Positions 8,908 to 18,514 of a stretch of 64,000 nt of DNA are shown piece by piece (the stretch's first letter is position 1; every line of letters begins with the position of its first letter). The DNA is taken from positions 17,026 through 81,025 of the forward strand of contig VGES01000012.1 in assembly GCA_016869765.1 (NCBI GenBank), given 5' to 3'. The notes beneath the pieces were generated by a model. That model had not been told where the DNA came from and ran no database searches. It saw only the letters and a list, made by a program, of their open reading frames with translations. The DNA is from Alphaproteobacteria bacterium (lineage in GTDB: Bacteria > Pseudomonadota > Alphaproteobacteria > SHVP01). The translations under genes and the position numbers were made by a program.

Positions 8908-10160
8908 CCCGCGATCTCGATCAGGTCGGTCTTGTTCGAGGTCAGGAACTCAGGACCGTCGCGTCGCACGACGATCGTGTCCTCCAGGTGGAGCGACCCC
9001 CAGCCGAACTCGATGTAGGGCATGTCGACGTTGAGCACGCAGCCCACCTCGATCGTGAAGTCCTGATAGAAGCCGCGATCCTGTGGGTGATCGAAGTGCT
9101 CGAGCCCCAGCGCGTGCGGGGCTGCGGCGCGGGCCGGGCCCGTCGGGTAGCCGTGCGCGCGCATCGTGTCACGGATGAGGATCGCGAGTTCGCTCGCACG
9201 CATGCCGGGTCGGACACGTGCATGCCCCTCGGCCCAGCCCGCCCGAACCGCGTCGAAGACGCGTCGGACATCGGCAGGCGCTTCGCCCACGAATGCCGTC
9301 CGACCGATATCGCCGTGATAGCGCCGGTACTGTCCGAGGCCGTCGTAGAACACGAGTTCGCCGCGCCGGATCGGATAGTCGGTCTCCTGCAGGCGCACGC
9401 GCGCCTGTTCGCCGGCACCACGAATGAGATAGATCGGCCTCCCACCCTCGCGGATGAGGGCGATCGCGTAGGCTTGGACAACCTCCTCCCAAAGGACCCC
9501 CTCATGGGTGGCCGCGATGGCCGCCCCGAGTGCCCGTTCATTGCGCTGTGCGGCCTCGCGCAAACGATCGATCTCGGCCGGCGTCTTGATCAGGCGGATC
9601 TCCCGCATGACGTCCCGAGCATCGCGCAACGTCAGGCCGGCCAAGTTGCCCTTGAGCCGTAGCGCGAGCCGCATGTCATCGAACCCTACGATCCGGGAGG
9701 TGAGGCCGAGCTTCTCCATGACAGCGCGCAAGATGTCTTCGGGGGTCGGCGCACGGATCGTTGGTGTCGTGTCGTAAAGCGCCAGGGCCTCGCGCTCGAA
9801 TGGTCCGAGCCGGGCGTCCTCCCGCATGTTGGGTCGGAACTTCGTGGCCACGGCTTCGCCGGTGCCCTGCTCGTGCAGGACGTAGGTCTCGACCGCTGGC
9901 ATCCAGGTCGGATTGGTAATGAGGGAGGGGAGATCGAGGCTCGAGCAGACGAGGGTAGGGGGCCGCTGGCGGTCGCGCGGCAGGATCGCGAAGGCCGTCC
10001 ACGACCAGTTCCACATCAAGTTGCAATCGAAGTTCGACAGATAGAGGACATTCCGGGGGTCGCTGACGCAGAGCGCGTCGAGCCCCAAACGGTCCATCAC
10101 TAGGTAGGCGCGTTCGCGGTGGCACAGGATGCGGGCTTCATCGCTCAGGACGTTCACCAT
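8904..10160 (-). CDS. M24-family metallopeptidase (Xaa-Pro dipeptidase/aminopeptidase-like)
   Basis: A 418-residue cytoplasmic protein with an N-terminal creatinase-like domain (VSDPRNVLYLSNF) and a C-terminal pita-bread domain. The five metal ligands can be followed: Asp in VFYDGLGQY, Asp in YHGDIGRT, His in PHALGLEHFDHP, and Glu in YIEFGWG and LHLEDT. The family removes residues next to proline or acts on creatine-like substrates, and the exact substrate is unknown. The start is ATG 10160 with a strong GGGGAGGAG site; 21 upstream in-frame codons are rejected. It is divergent from clpS. Confidence 0.82.
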   Translation of the reverse strand: MVNVLSDEARILCHRERAYLVMDRLGLDALCVSDPRNVLYLSNFDCNLMWNWSWTAFAILPRDRQRPPTLVCSSLDLPSLITNPTWMPAVETYVLHEQGTGEAVATKFRPNMREDARLGPFEREALALYDTTPTIRAPTPEDILRAVMEKLGLTSRIVGFDDMRLALRLKGNLAGLTLRDARDVMREIRLIKTPAEIDRLREAAQRNERALGAAIAATHEGVLWEEVVQAYAIALIREGGRPIYLIRGAGEQARVRLQETDYPIRRGELVFYDGLGQYRRYHGDIGRTAFVGEAPADVRRVFDAVRAGWAEGHARVRPGMRASELAILIRDTMRAHGYPTGPARAAAPHALGLEHFDHPQDRGFYQDFTIEVGCVLNVDMPYIEFGWGSLHLEDTIVVRRDGPEFLTSNKTDLIEIAG

Positions 10161-10328
10161 GGACTCCTCCCCAAGTCGATCCAGTGCTCGCGTTCTGCAA
10201 CGGGGTTTGCCGCCGTAAACCACGATTCTGGCGGTTTTCCGTGCGAGCCATGAGGGTGCCAGACCCCTGTCTCGCGGGGCCCCGGCTCGATTAATATCTC
10301 GGTAGGATACCTATATGACCTTGAGCCG

Positions 10329-10661
10329 ATGAGCGAGCGCGATCGCAACCGAAATCCGGACGGAGGACCGGCGACTGGCGTGGTCACGAAGACCGCGCCC
10401 AAGACCAAGAAGCCACCGATGTACAAGGTACTGCTGCTCAACGACGACTACACGCCGATGGAGTTCGTGGTCTACGTGTTGGAACGGTTTTTCCACAAGA
10501 GCCGGCAGGAAGCGACGCGGATCATGTTGCATGTCCATCGCAAGGGCATCGGCATTTGCGGCGTCTTCACCTACGAGGTGGCCGAGACCAAAGTGAACCA
10601 GGTTGTCGACTTCGCACGACAGCACCAGCATCCCCTTCAGTGCACAATGGAAAAAGACTAG
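10329..10661 (+). CDS. clpS: ATP-dependent Clp protease adaptor ClpS
   Basis: N-recognin that delivers N-degron substrates to ClpAP. The 110 residues comprise a flexible basic N-terminal extension and the ClpS core, with the substrate-pocket strand [22 protein letters not shown] and the helix pair around [13 protein letters not shown]. Its TAG overlaps the first base of the clpA start codon, so adaptor and ATPase are translationally coupled. A 30-base AT-rich patch around 10290-10317 in the 168-base gap to the divergent peptidase gene probably holds the promoter, but I could not fix clear hexamers. Confidence 0.95.
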   Translation: MSERDRNRNPDGGPATGVVTKTAPKTKKPPMYKVLLLNDDYTPMEFVVYVLERFFHKSRQEATRIMLHVHRKGIGICGVFTYEVAETKVNQVVDFARQHQHPLQCTMEKD

Positions 10662-13027
10662 TGCCCGGATTTTCCCCCACCCTCGAGAAATCGCTGCGCC
10701 GAGCCCTGGCCCACGCCAACGAGCGCAAACACGAATACGCGACGCTCGAACATCTGCTGCTGGCCCTGACCGAAGACCCCGACGCGACGGCGGTGATGAA
10801 GGCCTGCAACGTCGACATCGAGGACCTGCGCCAGACGGTCGTCGAATACGTCGATGAGGAACTCGCGAACCTGGTGCTCGACGACGGCGGCGACGCCAAA
10901 CCGACGGCAGGCTTTCAGCGCGTGATTCAACGCGCGTTGATCCATGTTCAATCCTCAGGTCGCGAGGAGGTGACGGGCGCCAACGTCCTGGTCGCCATCT
11001 TCTCGGAACGGGAATCGCACGCCGCTTACTTCCTGCAGCAACAGGACATGACGCGCCTGGATGCGGTCTCCTACATCTCCCACGGCATCGCCAAGGCGCC
11101 GGGCAAAACCGAGCAGCGCACGGTCGATGGCGCCGATGCCGAAGCGTCGAGCAAGAAGGTCAACAAGAAGGGGACCGAGGCGCTCGAAACCTACTGCATC
11201 AACCTCAACGAGAAGGCGAAGCAGGGGAAGATCGACCCGCTGATCGGCCGATCGCTCGAGATCGAGCGCACGATCCAGATCCTGTGTCGTCGACAGAAGA
11301 ACAACCCGTTGTTCGTTGGCGATCCGGGGGTCGGCAAGACGGCGATCGCCGAAGGTTTGGCCCGTCGCATCGTCAACAAAGAGGTCCCCGAGATTCTCCA
11401 GGGCGCGACGATCTTCTCGCTCGATATGGGCGCCCTGCTCGCAGGAACCCGCTATCGCGGCGACTTCGAGGAGCGCCTCAAGGCGGTGGTCAGCGAACTC
11501 GAGAACTTCAAGGGCGCGATCCTGTTCATCGACGAGATTCACACCGTGATCGGCGCCGGGGCAACATCGGGCGGCGCCATGGATGCGTCGAACCTCTTGA
11601 AACCGTCGCTGCAGAGCGGTGCGATCCGCTGCATTGGCTCGACGACCTACAAGGAGTTTCGGTCCTACTTCGAGAAGGATCGGGCCCTGCTGCGCCGATT
11701 CCAGAAGATCGATGTCAACGAACCGACGATCGAAGACACGGTGAAGATCCTCAAGGGCCTGAAGCCCTACTACGAGGAGTTCCACAAGATCCACTACACC
11801 GACGATGCGCTCCGCACGGCGGTCGAACTCTCGGCGCGCTACATCAACGACCGCAAGCTGCCCGACAAGGCGATCGACGTAATCGACGAGGTCGGGGCAG
11901 CCCAGATGCTGCTGCCGTTGTCGCGGCGCAAGAAGACGGTGGGAACCAAGGATATCGAGGCGATCGTCGCCAAAATCGCGCGCATCCCACCAAAGACCGT
12001 GTCGAAGTCCGATCTCTCGAACCTCAAGACCCTCGATGCAGACTTGAAGGCCGTGGTCTTCGGGCAGGATCGTGCCATTGATGCTTTGGCCAATGCGATG
12101 AAAATGGCGCGTGCCGGCCTGCGCGAACCGGAGAAGCCGATCGGCTGCTTCTTGTTCTCGGGCCCCACCGGGGTCGGCAAGACCGAAGTCGCCCGCCAAC
12201 TTGCCAAGATCATGGGCGTCGAGCTGATCCGCTTCGACATGTCCGAATACATGGAGCGCCACACGGTGTCGCGTCTGATCGGCGCGCCCCCGGGCTACGT
12301 CGGGTTCGACCAGGGCGGGTTGCTCACCGACTCGGTCGATCAACATCCACACTGTGTGCTGCTGCTGGACGAAATCGAGAAGGCGCATCCCGACCTGTTC
12401 AACGTCCTGCTGCAGATCATGGACCATGGCCGGCTGACCGATCACAACGGCAAGCATGTCGATTTCCGCAACGTCGTCCTTATCATGACGACCAACGCGG
12501 GCGCCCAGGAGATGACCCGTCAGTCGATCGGGTTCGAGCGCGGTCTCAAGCAAGGCGAGGACGAGGAGGCCATCAAGCGGATGTTCACGCCCGAGTTCCG
12601 CAACCGTCTCGACTCGGTCATCGCCTTCGACGGATTGAGCCCGGACATCGTCGGCCACGTCGTCGAGAAGTTCGTCAAGCAGTTGGCCGAACAGCTCGGT
12701 GATCGTCAGGTCGATATCCAGCTCACGACCGAAGCCCGCCAATGGATCTCGGAGCGCGGCTTCGACAAGCTCTATGGCGCGCGGCCCCTGGCACGCTTCA
12801 TCCAGGAGCACGTCAAGAAGCCGCTGGCCGATGAACTCCTGTTTGGGCGTCTCGCCAAGGGCGGGACCGTGAAGGTCAGCGTTGACGCCGAGGCCGCCAA
12901 GTTGACCCTGACCGTAGTCGACAAGGCGCCACCCAAGAAGGGGCGCAAGAAGCCCAAAGGGCGACGCCGGGACACGCCCCCAGATTCCTCGGGGCCCTCA
13001 GGCAAGGTTCCGGAACTGGTTCACTGA
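10661..13027 (+). CDS. clpA: ATP-dependent Clp protease ATP-binding subunit ClpA
   Basis: Hexameric AAA+ unfoldase that partners ClpP. GTG 10661 gives 788 residues starting with the ClpN repeat domain (about 1-145). The first AAA module has Walker A GDPGVGKT at 220-227 and Walker B LFIDEIH. The second has Walker A GPTGVGKT at 501-508 and Walker B LLLDEIEKAHP. The ClpP-docking tripeptide IGF is at 623-625, which separates ClpA from ClpB. The C-terminus carries an extra basic Lys/Arg/Pro-rich tail of about 30 residues beyond the E. coli protein. The gene ends 5 bases from the converging MFS gene. Confidence 0.96.
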   Translation: MPGFSPTLEKSLRRALAHANERKHEYATLEHLLLALTEDPDATAVMKACNVDIEDLRQTVVEYVDEELANLVLDDGGDAKPTAGFQRVIQRALIHVQSSGREEVTGANVLVAIFSERESHAAYFLQQQDMTRLDAVSYISHGIAKAPGKTEQRTVDGADAEASSKKVNKKGTEALETYCINLNEKAKQGKIDPLIGRSLEIERTIQILCRRQKNNPLFVGDPGVGKTAIAEGLARRIVNKEVPEILQGATIFSLDMGALLAGTRYRGDFEERLKAVVSELENFKGAILFIDEIHTVIGAGATSGGAMDASNLLKPSLQSGAIRCIGSTTYKEFRSYFEKDRALLRRFQKIDVNEPTIEDTVKILKGLKPYYEEFHKIHYTDDALRTAVELSARYINDRKLPDKAIDVIDEVGAAQMLLPLSRRKKTVGTKDIEAIVAKIARIPPKTVSKSDLSNLKTLDADLKAVVFGQDRAIDALANAMKMARAGLREPEKPIGCFLFSGPTGVGKTEVARQLAKIMGVELIRFDMSEYMERHTVSRLIGAPPGYVGFDQGGLLTDSVDQHPHCVLLLDEIEKAHPDLFNVLLQIMDHGRLTDHNGKHVDFRNVVLIMTTNAGAQEMTRQSIGFERGLKQGEDEEAIKRMFTPEFRNRLDSVIAFDGLSPDIVGHVVEKFVKQLAEQLGDRQVDIQLTTEARQWISERGFDKLYGARPLARFIQEHVKKPLADELLFGRLAKGGTVKVSVDAEAAKLTLTVVDKAPPKKGRKKPKGRRRDTPPDSSGPSGKVPELVH

Positions 13028-13032
13028 GCTTG

Positions 13033-14565
13033 CTAGGTATCGGCCGACGATTCGTCGTGCCGTCGGCGGTGGGTCACCAGGAGGGCGCCCAATAGGATGG
13101 CCGCGAACGGGGCCATGGCCGCAACCGCTTGGACCGACGTGACGGCGTTGGTGACGGTCTCGGCGGTGATCCCCGCGCCGAGGCCCGCCTGATTGGCGAT
13201 GATGCCTGCACCGGCCGCGCCAAACGCGATTCCCAGCGAGCGGATGGTTTGGATCGAGGACGCGGTGACCGTTTCTTCGCCTTTGCGCGCGAGCGACATC
13301 GTCCAATTCATCAGGTGCGAAATGCACAACCCGACGCCAAGTCCGGTGAGGCAGGTGCACGCGACCAGGTAGGGCCACGACCAGAGTCCAACCCCGATGC
13401 CGATCCCGATGACGCCGAACATCGCCAGCACCGGTCCGCCGACGAGGGCCAGACGTTGTTGCGGCAGGCTCAGACCGGACGTGATGGTCGAGCCGAGCGA
13501 CCAGAAGACAGCGAGGATCGAGGACAAGTAGCCCGAGGGAATCGCCGGGAAGTGATAGACGACCTGATAGACGAGCGGCATGAAGATGCCGGCGGCGACC
13601 GGCGCCATGCCGACCAACATGAAGGCCCAGTACGCGGTTCCGACGGGTCCGCTCAGAGAAAATGGCGCCGTGGGAAACACCCGGCTCTTGGTCTGGCGAC
13701 CGTCGATCCGCACGGTCATCCATACGATGGCGAGGCCAATCGCCAGGACGACGAGTTTCGGGCCGAGGCCATGCAATCCATCCGTGGTGGCCGAGGCCCC
13801 GATCGCGACGCCGAGCGCATCGAACGCCTGATCGACGTTGCTCGTTCCACCCACGGTGAGAACCCCGAGGCCAAGGAGGGCGACCCGGCCGATCGGGAAA
13901 CGGCGAGCCCGTTGCTCGGGCGTTGGTGGACGCTCCGGCAGCTTGAGCCAAGCGACGCCGGTAAAGAACACAATCAGCGGGACGGCGAACAGGAAGGCGC
14001 CCCGCCACCAGCCGAACTCGGCGAAGATACCCCCGATCAGGGGGCCGACGAACGCCGAGGTCGCCCACATGAACGACGTGATGGCGATCATTCGCGGCCG
14101 CAACGACACCGGGAACAACTCCTGAATCAGGGCGACGTTCTGCGAGACGATCAGACCCGCACCGAAGCCCTGGATGAAGCGACCGAGGAGCAGCATGCCG
14201 ATCGAATCGGCGGCGGCGGCGACCAGGGTGCCTCCCAACATGATGACGCCTGCCGCCGCATAGCCACGTCGGCTGCCGAGCCGAATTTTGATCGGTCCGC
14301 CGCTCGCTGCGCCGATAATCGAGGCCGTCATGTAGAGCATGACGCCCCAGGAATAGTAGGCGGCGCCGCCGATTTCGCGCACGACGGTCGGCATGACGGT
14401 CCCGAGAAGGAACGCGTCCATGGCGTGGAGCAATATCCCGAGCGCAAGCGCGATCGTGTAAACGCCGCGTCCCTGACGGAACAGATCGGCCCAAGCGGTC
14501 GGCGCGCTGTCGGCGGTGGTCAACAGGATGTCCTGGAAGGGCGGCGCGAAGCCTCGCCGCTGCAT
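13033..14565 (-). CDS. MFS transporter, DHA2-like (multidrug efflux type)
   Basis: A 510-residue polytopic membrane protein with about 14 hydrophobic segments, as in the DHA2/EmrB-QacA group. The first helix contains LLHAMDAFLLGTVMPTV, matching the family motif near TM1 (LDxTIVNVALP type). The GGPIKIRLGSRRGY loop between TM2 and TM3 corresponds to the MFS motif A (G-x-L-x-D-R-x-G-R), although its Asp position is not conserved. Substrates are unknown. It is convergent with clpA and lies 32 bases after the FemAB-like gene on the same strand, possibly co-transcribed. Confidence 0.8.
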   Translation of the reverse strand: MQRRGFAPPFQDILLTTADSAPTAWADLFRQGRGVYTIALALGILLHAMDAFLLGTVMPTVVREIGGAAYYSWGVMLYMTASIIGAASGGPIKIRLGSRRGYAAAGVIMLGGTLVAAAADSIGMLLLGRFIQGFGAGLIVSQNVALIQELFPVSLRPRMIAITSFMWATSAFVGPLIGGIFAEFGWWRGAFLFAVPLIVFFTGVAWLKLPERPPTPEQRARRFPIGRVALLGLGVLTVGGTSNVDQAFDALGVAIGASATTDGLHGLGPKLVVLAIGLAIVWMTVRIDGRQTKSRVFPTAPFSLSGPVGTAYWAFMLVGMAPVAAGIFMPLVYQVVYHFPAIPSGYLSSILAVFWSLGSTITSGLSLPQQRLALVGGPVLAMFGVIGIGIGVGLWSWPYLVACTCLTGLGVGLCISHLMNWTMSLARKGEETVTASSIQTIRSLGIAFGAAGAGIIANQAGLGAGITAETVTNAVTSVQAVAAMAPFAAILLGALLVTHRRRHDESSADT

Positions 14566-14597
14566 TATGACGCTCGGCCAACGCCGGCGCCAGCCGG

Positions 14598-15782
14598 CTA
14601 CTCCTGCTCCTCGGGAATGGCACTGCCGCGGCGGAACGGAGCGTAGGCGCCGAGTTCATCGATTTCCTCGTCGACCGCGGCGCGTTCGCGCTTCAAGTAC
14701 TGATCGACGGCGCGACGAAAGCCGGCGTCACGAATCCAATGGGCGGAGTAGGTGTGGACCGGCAGGTAGCCGCGCGCCAGCTTGTGGGGGCCTTGGGCCC
14801 CGGCTTCAACCCGCGCCAGCCGATGAGCGATCGCGAACTCGATCGCCTGGTAGTAGCAGAGCTCGAAATGGAGAAATCGGTGCTCCTCGAGGCATCCCCA
14901 ATAGCGTCCGTATAGCGTATCGCGGCCGAGAAAATTGATGGCACCGGCGACGTACTCCAACCCGCGCCGCGCCATTACGAGGACGATGTCCTCCCCCATG
15001 GTCTCGCCGATGATCGCGTAGAAGCGACGATTGAGGTACGGACGGCCCCATTTGCGCGACCCGGTGTCCATATAGAAGGCAAAAAACACGTCCCAATGGT
15101 GCTTGGTGATCTCCGGGCCGCGGAGAACTTCGATGGTGATGCCGTTTTCCACCGCGGCGCGGCGCTCCTTGCGGATCGTCTTTTTCTTGCGCGAGGCCAG
15201 CGCGTTCAGGAAGTCGTCGAAAGTCGTGTAGTTGCGGTTGTACCAATGGAACTGCTCGCCGGTGCGTTGCAGGAACCCGGTCCCACCCAGCGCCTGCCAC
15301 ACGTCCTCCTCGACGAAGTTGAGGTGGAGCGAGGACAACTCGTTCTGACGCGCCGTCTCGACGGCCCCGGCCACCAAGAGCGAGCGGATTTCGTCCTCGG
15401 GCTCCCCCGGCTTCACCATCAGGCGCGGCCCGGTCGCGGGTGTGAACGGGACGGCGATCAGCGCCTTCGGGTAGTAGCTTCCTCCTGCCTGTTCGTAGGC
15501 CTGGGCCCACGAATGATCGAAGATGTACTCCCCTTGGGAATGCCCCTTGAGATACATCGGGGCGCAGCCCACGAGGTTTCCGGCAGCATCGACGACGCCG
15601 ATGTGGCATGGCTGCCAACCGGTGCGGGCGGAAGCGCAGCCCGACTCCTCGAGCGCCGCGAGAAACCGGTGTCGGACGAAGGGATGATCGCGACCGGCGC
15701 AGGCATCCCACGCCGCGGCCTCGACGTCGACGATCCGGCGGAAGAGCTTGACCTGATTCCCCGGATCGTCGGCGTCGCCCAT
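14598..15782 (-). CDS. GNAT/FemAB-like acyltransferase (DUF482 type)
   Basis: A 394-residue protein with the arrangement of the FemAB-like DUF482 family: the N-terminal segment with HPFVRHRFLAALEESGCA, the central PYLNRRFYA region, and C-terminal LYGRYWGCLEEHRFLHFELCYYQAIEFA followed by GAQGPHKLARGY. Family members are predicted aminoacyl or acetyl transferases with a doubled GNAT fold, and no substrate is established. ATG 15782 follows the RidA-like stop by 2 bases, so both form one operon. A longer in-frame extension upstream runs through the RidA gene and is a shadow. Confidence 0.8.
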   Translation of the reverse strand: MGDADDPGNQVKLFRRIVDVEAAAWDACAGRDHPFVRHRFLAALEESGCASARTGWQPCHIGVVDAAGNLVGCAPMYLKGHSQGEYIFDHSWAQAYEQAGGSYYPKALIAVPFTPATGPRLMVKPGEPEDEIRSLLVAGAVETARQNELSSLHLNFVEEDVWQALGGTGFLQRTGEQFHWYNRNYTTFDDFLNALASRKKKTIRKERRAAVENGITIEVLRGPEITKHHWDVFFAFYMDTGSRKWGRPYLNRRFYAIIGETMGEDIVLVMARRGLEYVAGAINFLGRDTLYGRYWGCLEEHRFLHFELCYYQAIEFAIAHRLARVEAGAQGPHKLARGYLPVHTYSAHWIRDAGFRRAVDQYLKRERAAVDEEIDELGAYAPFRRGSAIPEEQE

Positions 15783-15784
15783 CG

Positions 15785-16246
15785 TCAACGGATTTCGAAA
15801 ACGGCTTCGACTTCGACCAGCGCGCCGCGCGGCAGCGACGGGGCCCCGACCGCGGCCCGGGCGTGCTTGCCAGCTTCGCCGAACACCTCGACGAACAGGT
15901 CGGATGCGCCATTGACGACGGCGGGATGGCCGGTGAACTCGGGGATCGCCTGGACCCAACCGGTGACCTTCACGCAGCGCACCACCCGATCGAGATCGCC
16001 GCTGCAGGCCTTGCGCAGTTGGGCGAGCAGGTTGAGGGCGCACTGCCGGGCCCCGATCTGGGCTTGCTCGGCGCTGCGGGTATCGCCGACCCGGCCGATG
16101 AACATGACGTCATCCCCCGGGAGCTGTCCGGCCAGGAACACGAGATTGCCGGTCTGAACGTAGGGGGAGTAGTTCCCCTTTGGGGTCGGCGGATCGGGCA
16201 GCGTGATCCTGAGTTCCGCGAGTCGTTTGTCGATCCGTCCAACCAC
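15785..16246 (-). CDS. RidA-family protein (YjgF/YER057c/UK114)
   Basis: A 153-residue protein with the RidA trimer fold: SPYVQTGNLVFLAGQLP in the first strands and a C-terminal LPRGALVEVEAVFEI. Classical RidA hydrolyses reactive enamines/imines released by PLP enzymes. This protein belongs to the longer YjgH/TdcF-like subgroup, and the usual catalytic arginine (…NRPA/R-P) is not obvious, so activity is uncertain. GTG 16246 is preceded by AAGGGGG at good spacing and fits the family length. It is divergent from the nucleotide cyclase gene. Confidence 0.82.
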   Translation of the reverse strand: MVGRIDKRLAELRITLPDPPTPKGNYSPYVQTGNLVFLAGQLPGDDVMFIGRVGDTRSAEQAQIGARQCALNLLAQLRKACSGDLDRVVRCVKVTGWVQAIPEFTGHPAVVNGASDLFVEVFGEAGKHARAAVGAPSLPRGALVEVEAVFEIR

Positions 16247-16369
16247 TGCTGTCCCCCTTTTGGTTTCCAGGTGTTTCGGGTGATCATACCGAGGGCGAGG
16301 GTCGGGACAAGCGCCTGGCAGCGCATGGCGTCTGTCAGGGTGTCGGGCCGAGACGCCCCAGGGAACGGG

Positions 16370-17587
16370 ATGGAACGCAAAGAGCTCGAATCGATCTCCC
16401 ATTGGCTCATCGAGCAGAGCCTTCAGGGAAGCGCCGACGCGGATGTCTTTCGCGGCTTCTGCGAGCGATTGGTCGCGGCCGGGATCGGCTTGTGGCGTGC
16501 CAACATCTCGCATCGCACCTTGCATCCCCTCTACGCCGGGCACGCGCACACCTGGTGGCGCGACGACGCCCTCGAATCCTCCAATTGGGAACGCACGATG
16601 GCCGATGCCCCCGATGGCGATTTCAAGCTGAGTCCCTACTATTCCTTGGTCTCGGGCAGCGCCGATCGTGTGCGTTTCCGCCTCAGTGGGGCGAACGAAC
16701 CGTTCCCGTACCCCCTCCTGAACCGGTTTCGCGAACGTGGTGCGACCGACTACCTGGGCGTAATGACGCGCTTCCAGGAGAGCGACAATCTGAACACGGA
16801 AAGCGGCATGGTCTCGTCGTGGACCGTCGACAATCCGAATGGACTCAGCGACGAGCAGGCGCTCGCCCTCGAACGATTGGTGCCGCTTCTCGGACTACAC
16901 ATCAAGAGCGCCGGCAACCACCGCATCGCGCGTTCGTTGATGGACACCTACCTCGGAAAAGACGCGGGCCGGCGGGTGATGTCCGGGCAGATCGACCGTG
17001 GCTCGGCCCACACGCTTCGTGCCGTCCTCTGGTACTGCGACTTGCAGGGTTTCACCCGTATCTCCGAGGCAGTGCCGCAGGCCGAAGTATTGAGCCTCCT
17101 GAACGAATATTTCGACGTGGTCGTCAGCGCGATCGATCGGCGCGGCGGTCAGGTCCTGAAGTTCATGGGCGACGGCTTGCTCGCCATCTTCCCGCTCGAT
17201 GAGCGCGTGACCGAACCGGTTTGCCGCATCGCGTTGGATACGGCCGACGACGTCACAGCCCAGATCGCAGCGCTCAACCACGCCCGCTCCGCGGCGAACA
17301 AGCCGGTGACTGACTTCTATATCGCGCTTCATCTCGGCGACGTGCTCTACGGCAACATCGGTTCGCGGGACCGCCTCGACTTCACGGTCGTCGGAACGGC
17401 GGTCAACGAAGTGAGTCGGATCGAGGCGATGTGCCGACCGCTCGAGCAAAGCATTCTGGTATCGGCCGCGTTTTCCGAAGCGTCGCAGGCCTGTCACAGT
17501 GGGCGGTTGGTTTCGCTCGGCCGCTATGCGCTGCGTGGCGTGCGTCGCCCGCAGGAACTGTTTACGTTGGTGTCGCGAGAAGGCTAA
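16370..17587 (+). CDS. Class III adenylate/guanylate cyclase
   Basis: A soluble 405-residue protein. Residues 1-210 are an uncharacterised N-terminal domain with no visible membrane segment. The catalytic domain (about 215-400) has both metal-binding aspartates (D224 in CDLQGFT, D268 in KFMGDG). The base-recognition pair K264/D337 (LDFTVVG) is typical of adenylate cyclases. The transition-state Asn/Arg pair lies in VNEVSR (N346, R350). It therefore should make cAMP as a homodimer. Start ATG 16370 follows an AGGGAACGGG stretch. The last 4 bases overlap the stop of the converging diguanylate cyclase gene. Confidence 0.87.
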   Translation: MERKELESISHWLIEQSLQGSADADVFRGFCERLVAAGIGLWRANISHRTLHPLYAGHAHTWWRDDALESSNWERTMADAPDGDFKLSPYYSLVSGSADRVRFRLSGANEPFPYPLLNRFRERGATDYLGVMTRFQESDNLNTESGMVSSWTVDNPNGLSDEQALALERLVPLLGLHIKSAGNHRIARSLMDTYLGKDAGRRVMSGQIDRGSAHTLRAVLWYCDLQGFTRISEAVPQAEVLSLLNEYFDVVVSAIDRRGGQVLKFMGDGLLAIFPLDERVTEPVCRIALDTADDVTAQIAALNHARSAANKPVTDFYIALHLGDVLYGNIGSRDRLDFTVVGTAVNEVSRIEAMCRPLEQSILVSAAFSEASQACHSGRLVSLGRYALRGVRRPQELFTLVSREG

Positions 17588-18303
17588 GAAGCGAGGGCCT
17601 TGATGCGGGACAGCGACCGCAGCTTATGGCGGCGCGCCTTGTCCGCATACATCGAGGCGTCGGCCCGTCGAATGAGCGCACGGGCTTCACACCCAGCGAC
17701 GAAGGGCGCGATGCCCATGCTCGCCGAGAGTGAGATCAGGTGCCCCTCGAACGTGAAGTGCGAGTTGTTGAGGAGCGTCTGGATCGTCCGCGCTCGCTTT
17801 TCGCCCTCGCTATGGCTGGTCTGGACCATGAGGATCGCGAACTCGTCACCGCCGAGCCGCGCCACGACGTCGGTCTGGCGAACGCTGTTCTTGAGGAATT
17901 CGGCGACATAACGAAGGGTGGCATCCCCCGCGTCATGGCCAATCTCGTCGTTGATCGACTTGAAGTCGTCGAGGTCGAGGTAGGCCAGCACGCCGCGCTC
18001 GTCGAAACGCTGCGCGGTGGCGACGACGCGCCGCACATGGTCCTCGAAGCCCCGGCGGTTGACCAACCCGGTCACACAGTCGGTCAGCGCCATCGAGCGC
18101 AACTGTTCGATGATCCGGTCTTTCTCTTGAATCTGCTGTTCGGTCTCGGCCACCCGATTGAGCGCACGCACCAGGAGGCGCAGGAGGCGCGATGTCCCGG
18201 CCTTCACCTCCTCGCCGAGGTGCGTCGCGATGTCGCGCACGAGACTGCTCTCTCCGGCCAACGGGCCTGCCTTTGCCAACGCCAGGATGGTGGATGGTGA
18301 CAT
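17584..18303 (-). CDS. GGDEF-domain diguanylate cyclase
   Basis: Makes the second messenger c-di-GMP from two GTP. From ATG 18303 (239 aa, AGGGGAG site) the protein has an N-terminal helical region with a short coiled coil (about 45-70) instead of a sensor domain. A GGDEF domain follows with DxLTGLxNRRGF-type motif at 75-86, the active loop RLGGDEF with GGDEF at 151-155, and an inhibitory site RxxD (R142, D145) five residues before it. It looks active and product-inhibited. No transmembrane segment is seen, so it is cytoplasmic. Confidence 0.9.
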   Translation of the reverse strand: MSPSTILALAKAGPLAGESSLVRDIATHLGEEVKAGTSRLLRLLVRALNRVAETEQQIQEKDRIIEQLRSMALTDCVTGLVNRRGFEDHVRRVVATAQRFDERGVLAYLDLDDFKSINDEIGHDAGDATLRYVAEFLKNSVRQTDVVARLGGDEFAILMVQTSHSEGEKRARTIQTLLNNSHFTFEGHLISLSASMGIAPFVAGCEARALIRRADASMYADKARRHKLRSLSRIKALAS

Positions 18304-18421
18304 GGACTCCCCTCGATCAACTCTTTTGAAAACTCGACCTAGCCATCCTCCCTCCGCAAACGACGTGCCAGGATTCTTCAAAGCTTTCCATGGTGTTAAT
18401 GAGTCCAACGGCCGGCAACTC

Positions 18422-18436
18422 TTGCCCACCGGGCAA
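18422..18436. promoter_or_regulatory. Short palindrome upstream of eipB
   Basis: TTGCCC and GGGCAA are arranged as a perfect 6-bp inverted repeat with a 3-base centre, and TTGCC recurs shortly after. It lies in the 211-base gap between the divergent diguanylate cyclase and eipB genes. It could be an operator, but this is only suggestive. Confidence 0.25.
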
Positions 18437-18514
18437 TTCTTGCCTGGGGCGTCCTGCTGGCCGTTTTCGGGGTATGATCATGACGTCCCACCGATTGCAC
18501 CGACTCGAACGCCC

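Noticed and set aside
10955..12811. Open frame of over 600 codons on the minus strand opposite clpA
   Set aside because: A high-GC shadow: clpA is beyond doubt, and the antisense translation has no recognisable motif and odd composition.
13129..14646. Plus-strand open frame of about 500 codons opposite the MFS gene
   Set aside because: Highly charged, repetitive composition typical of antisense of a hydrophobic protein gene; the MFS frame is clearly coding.
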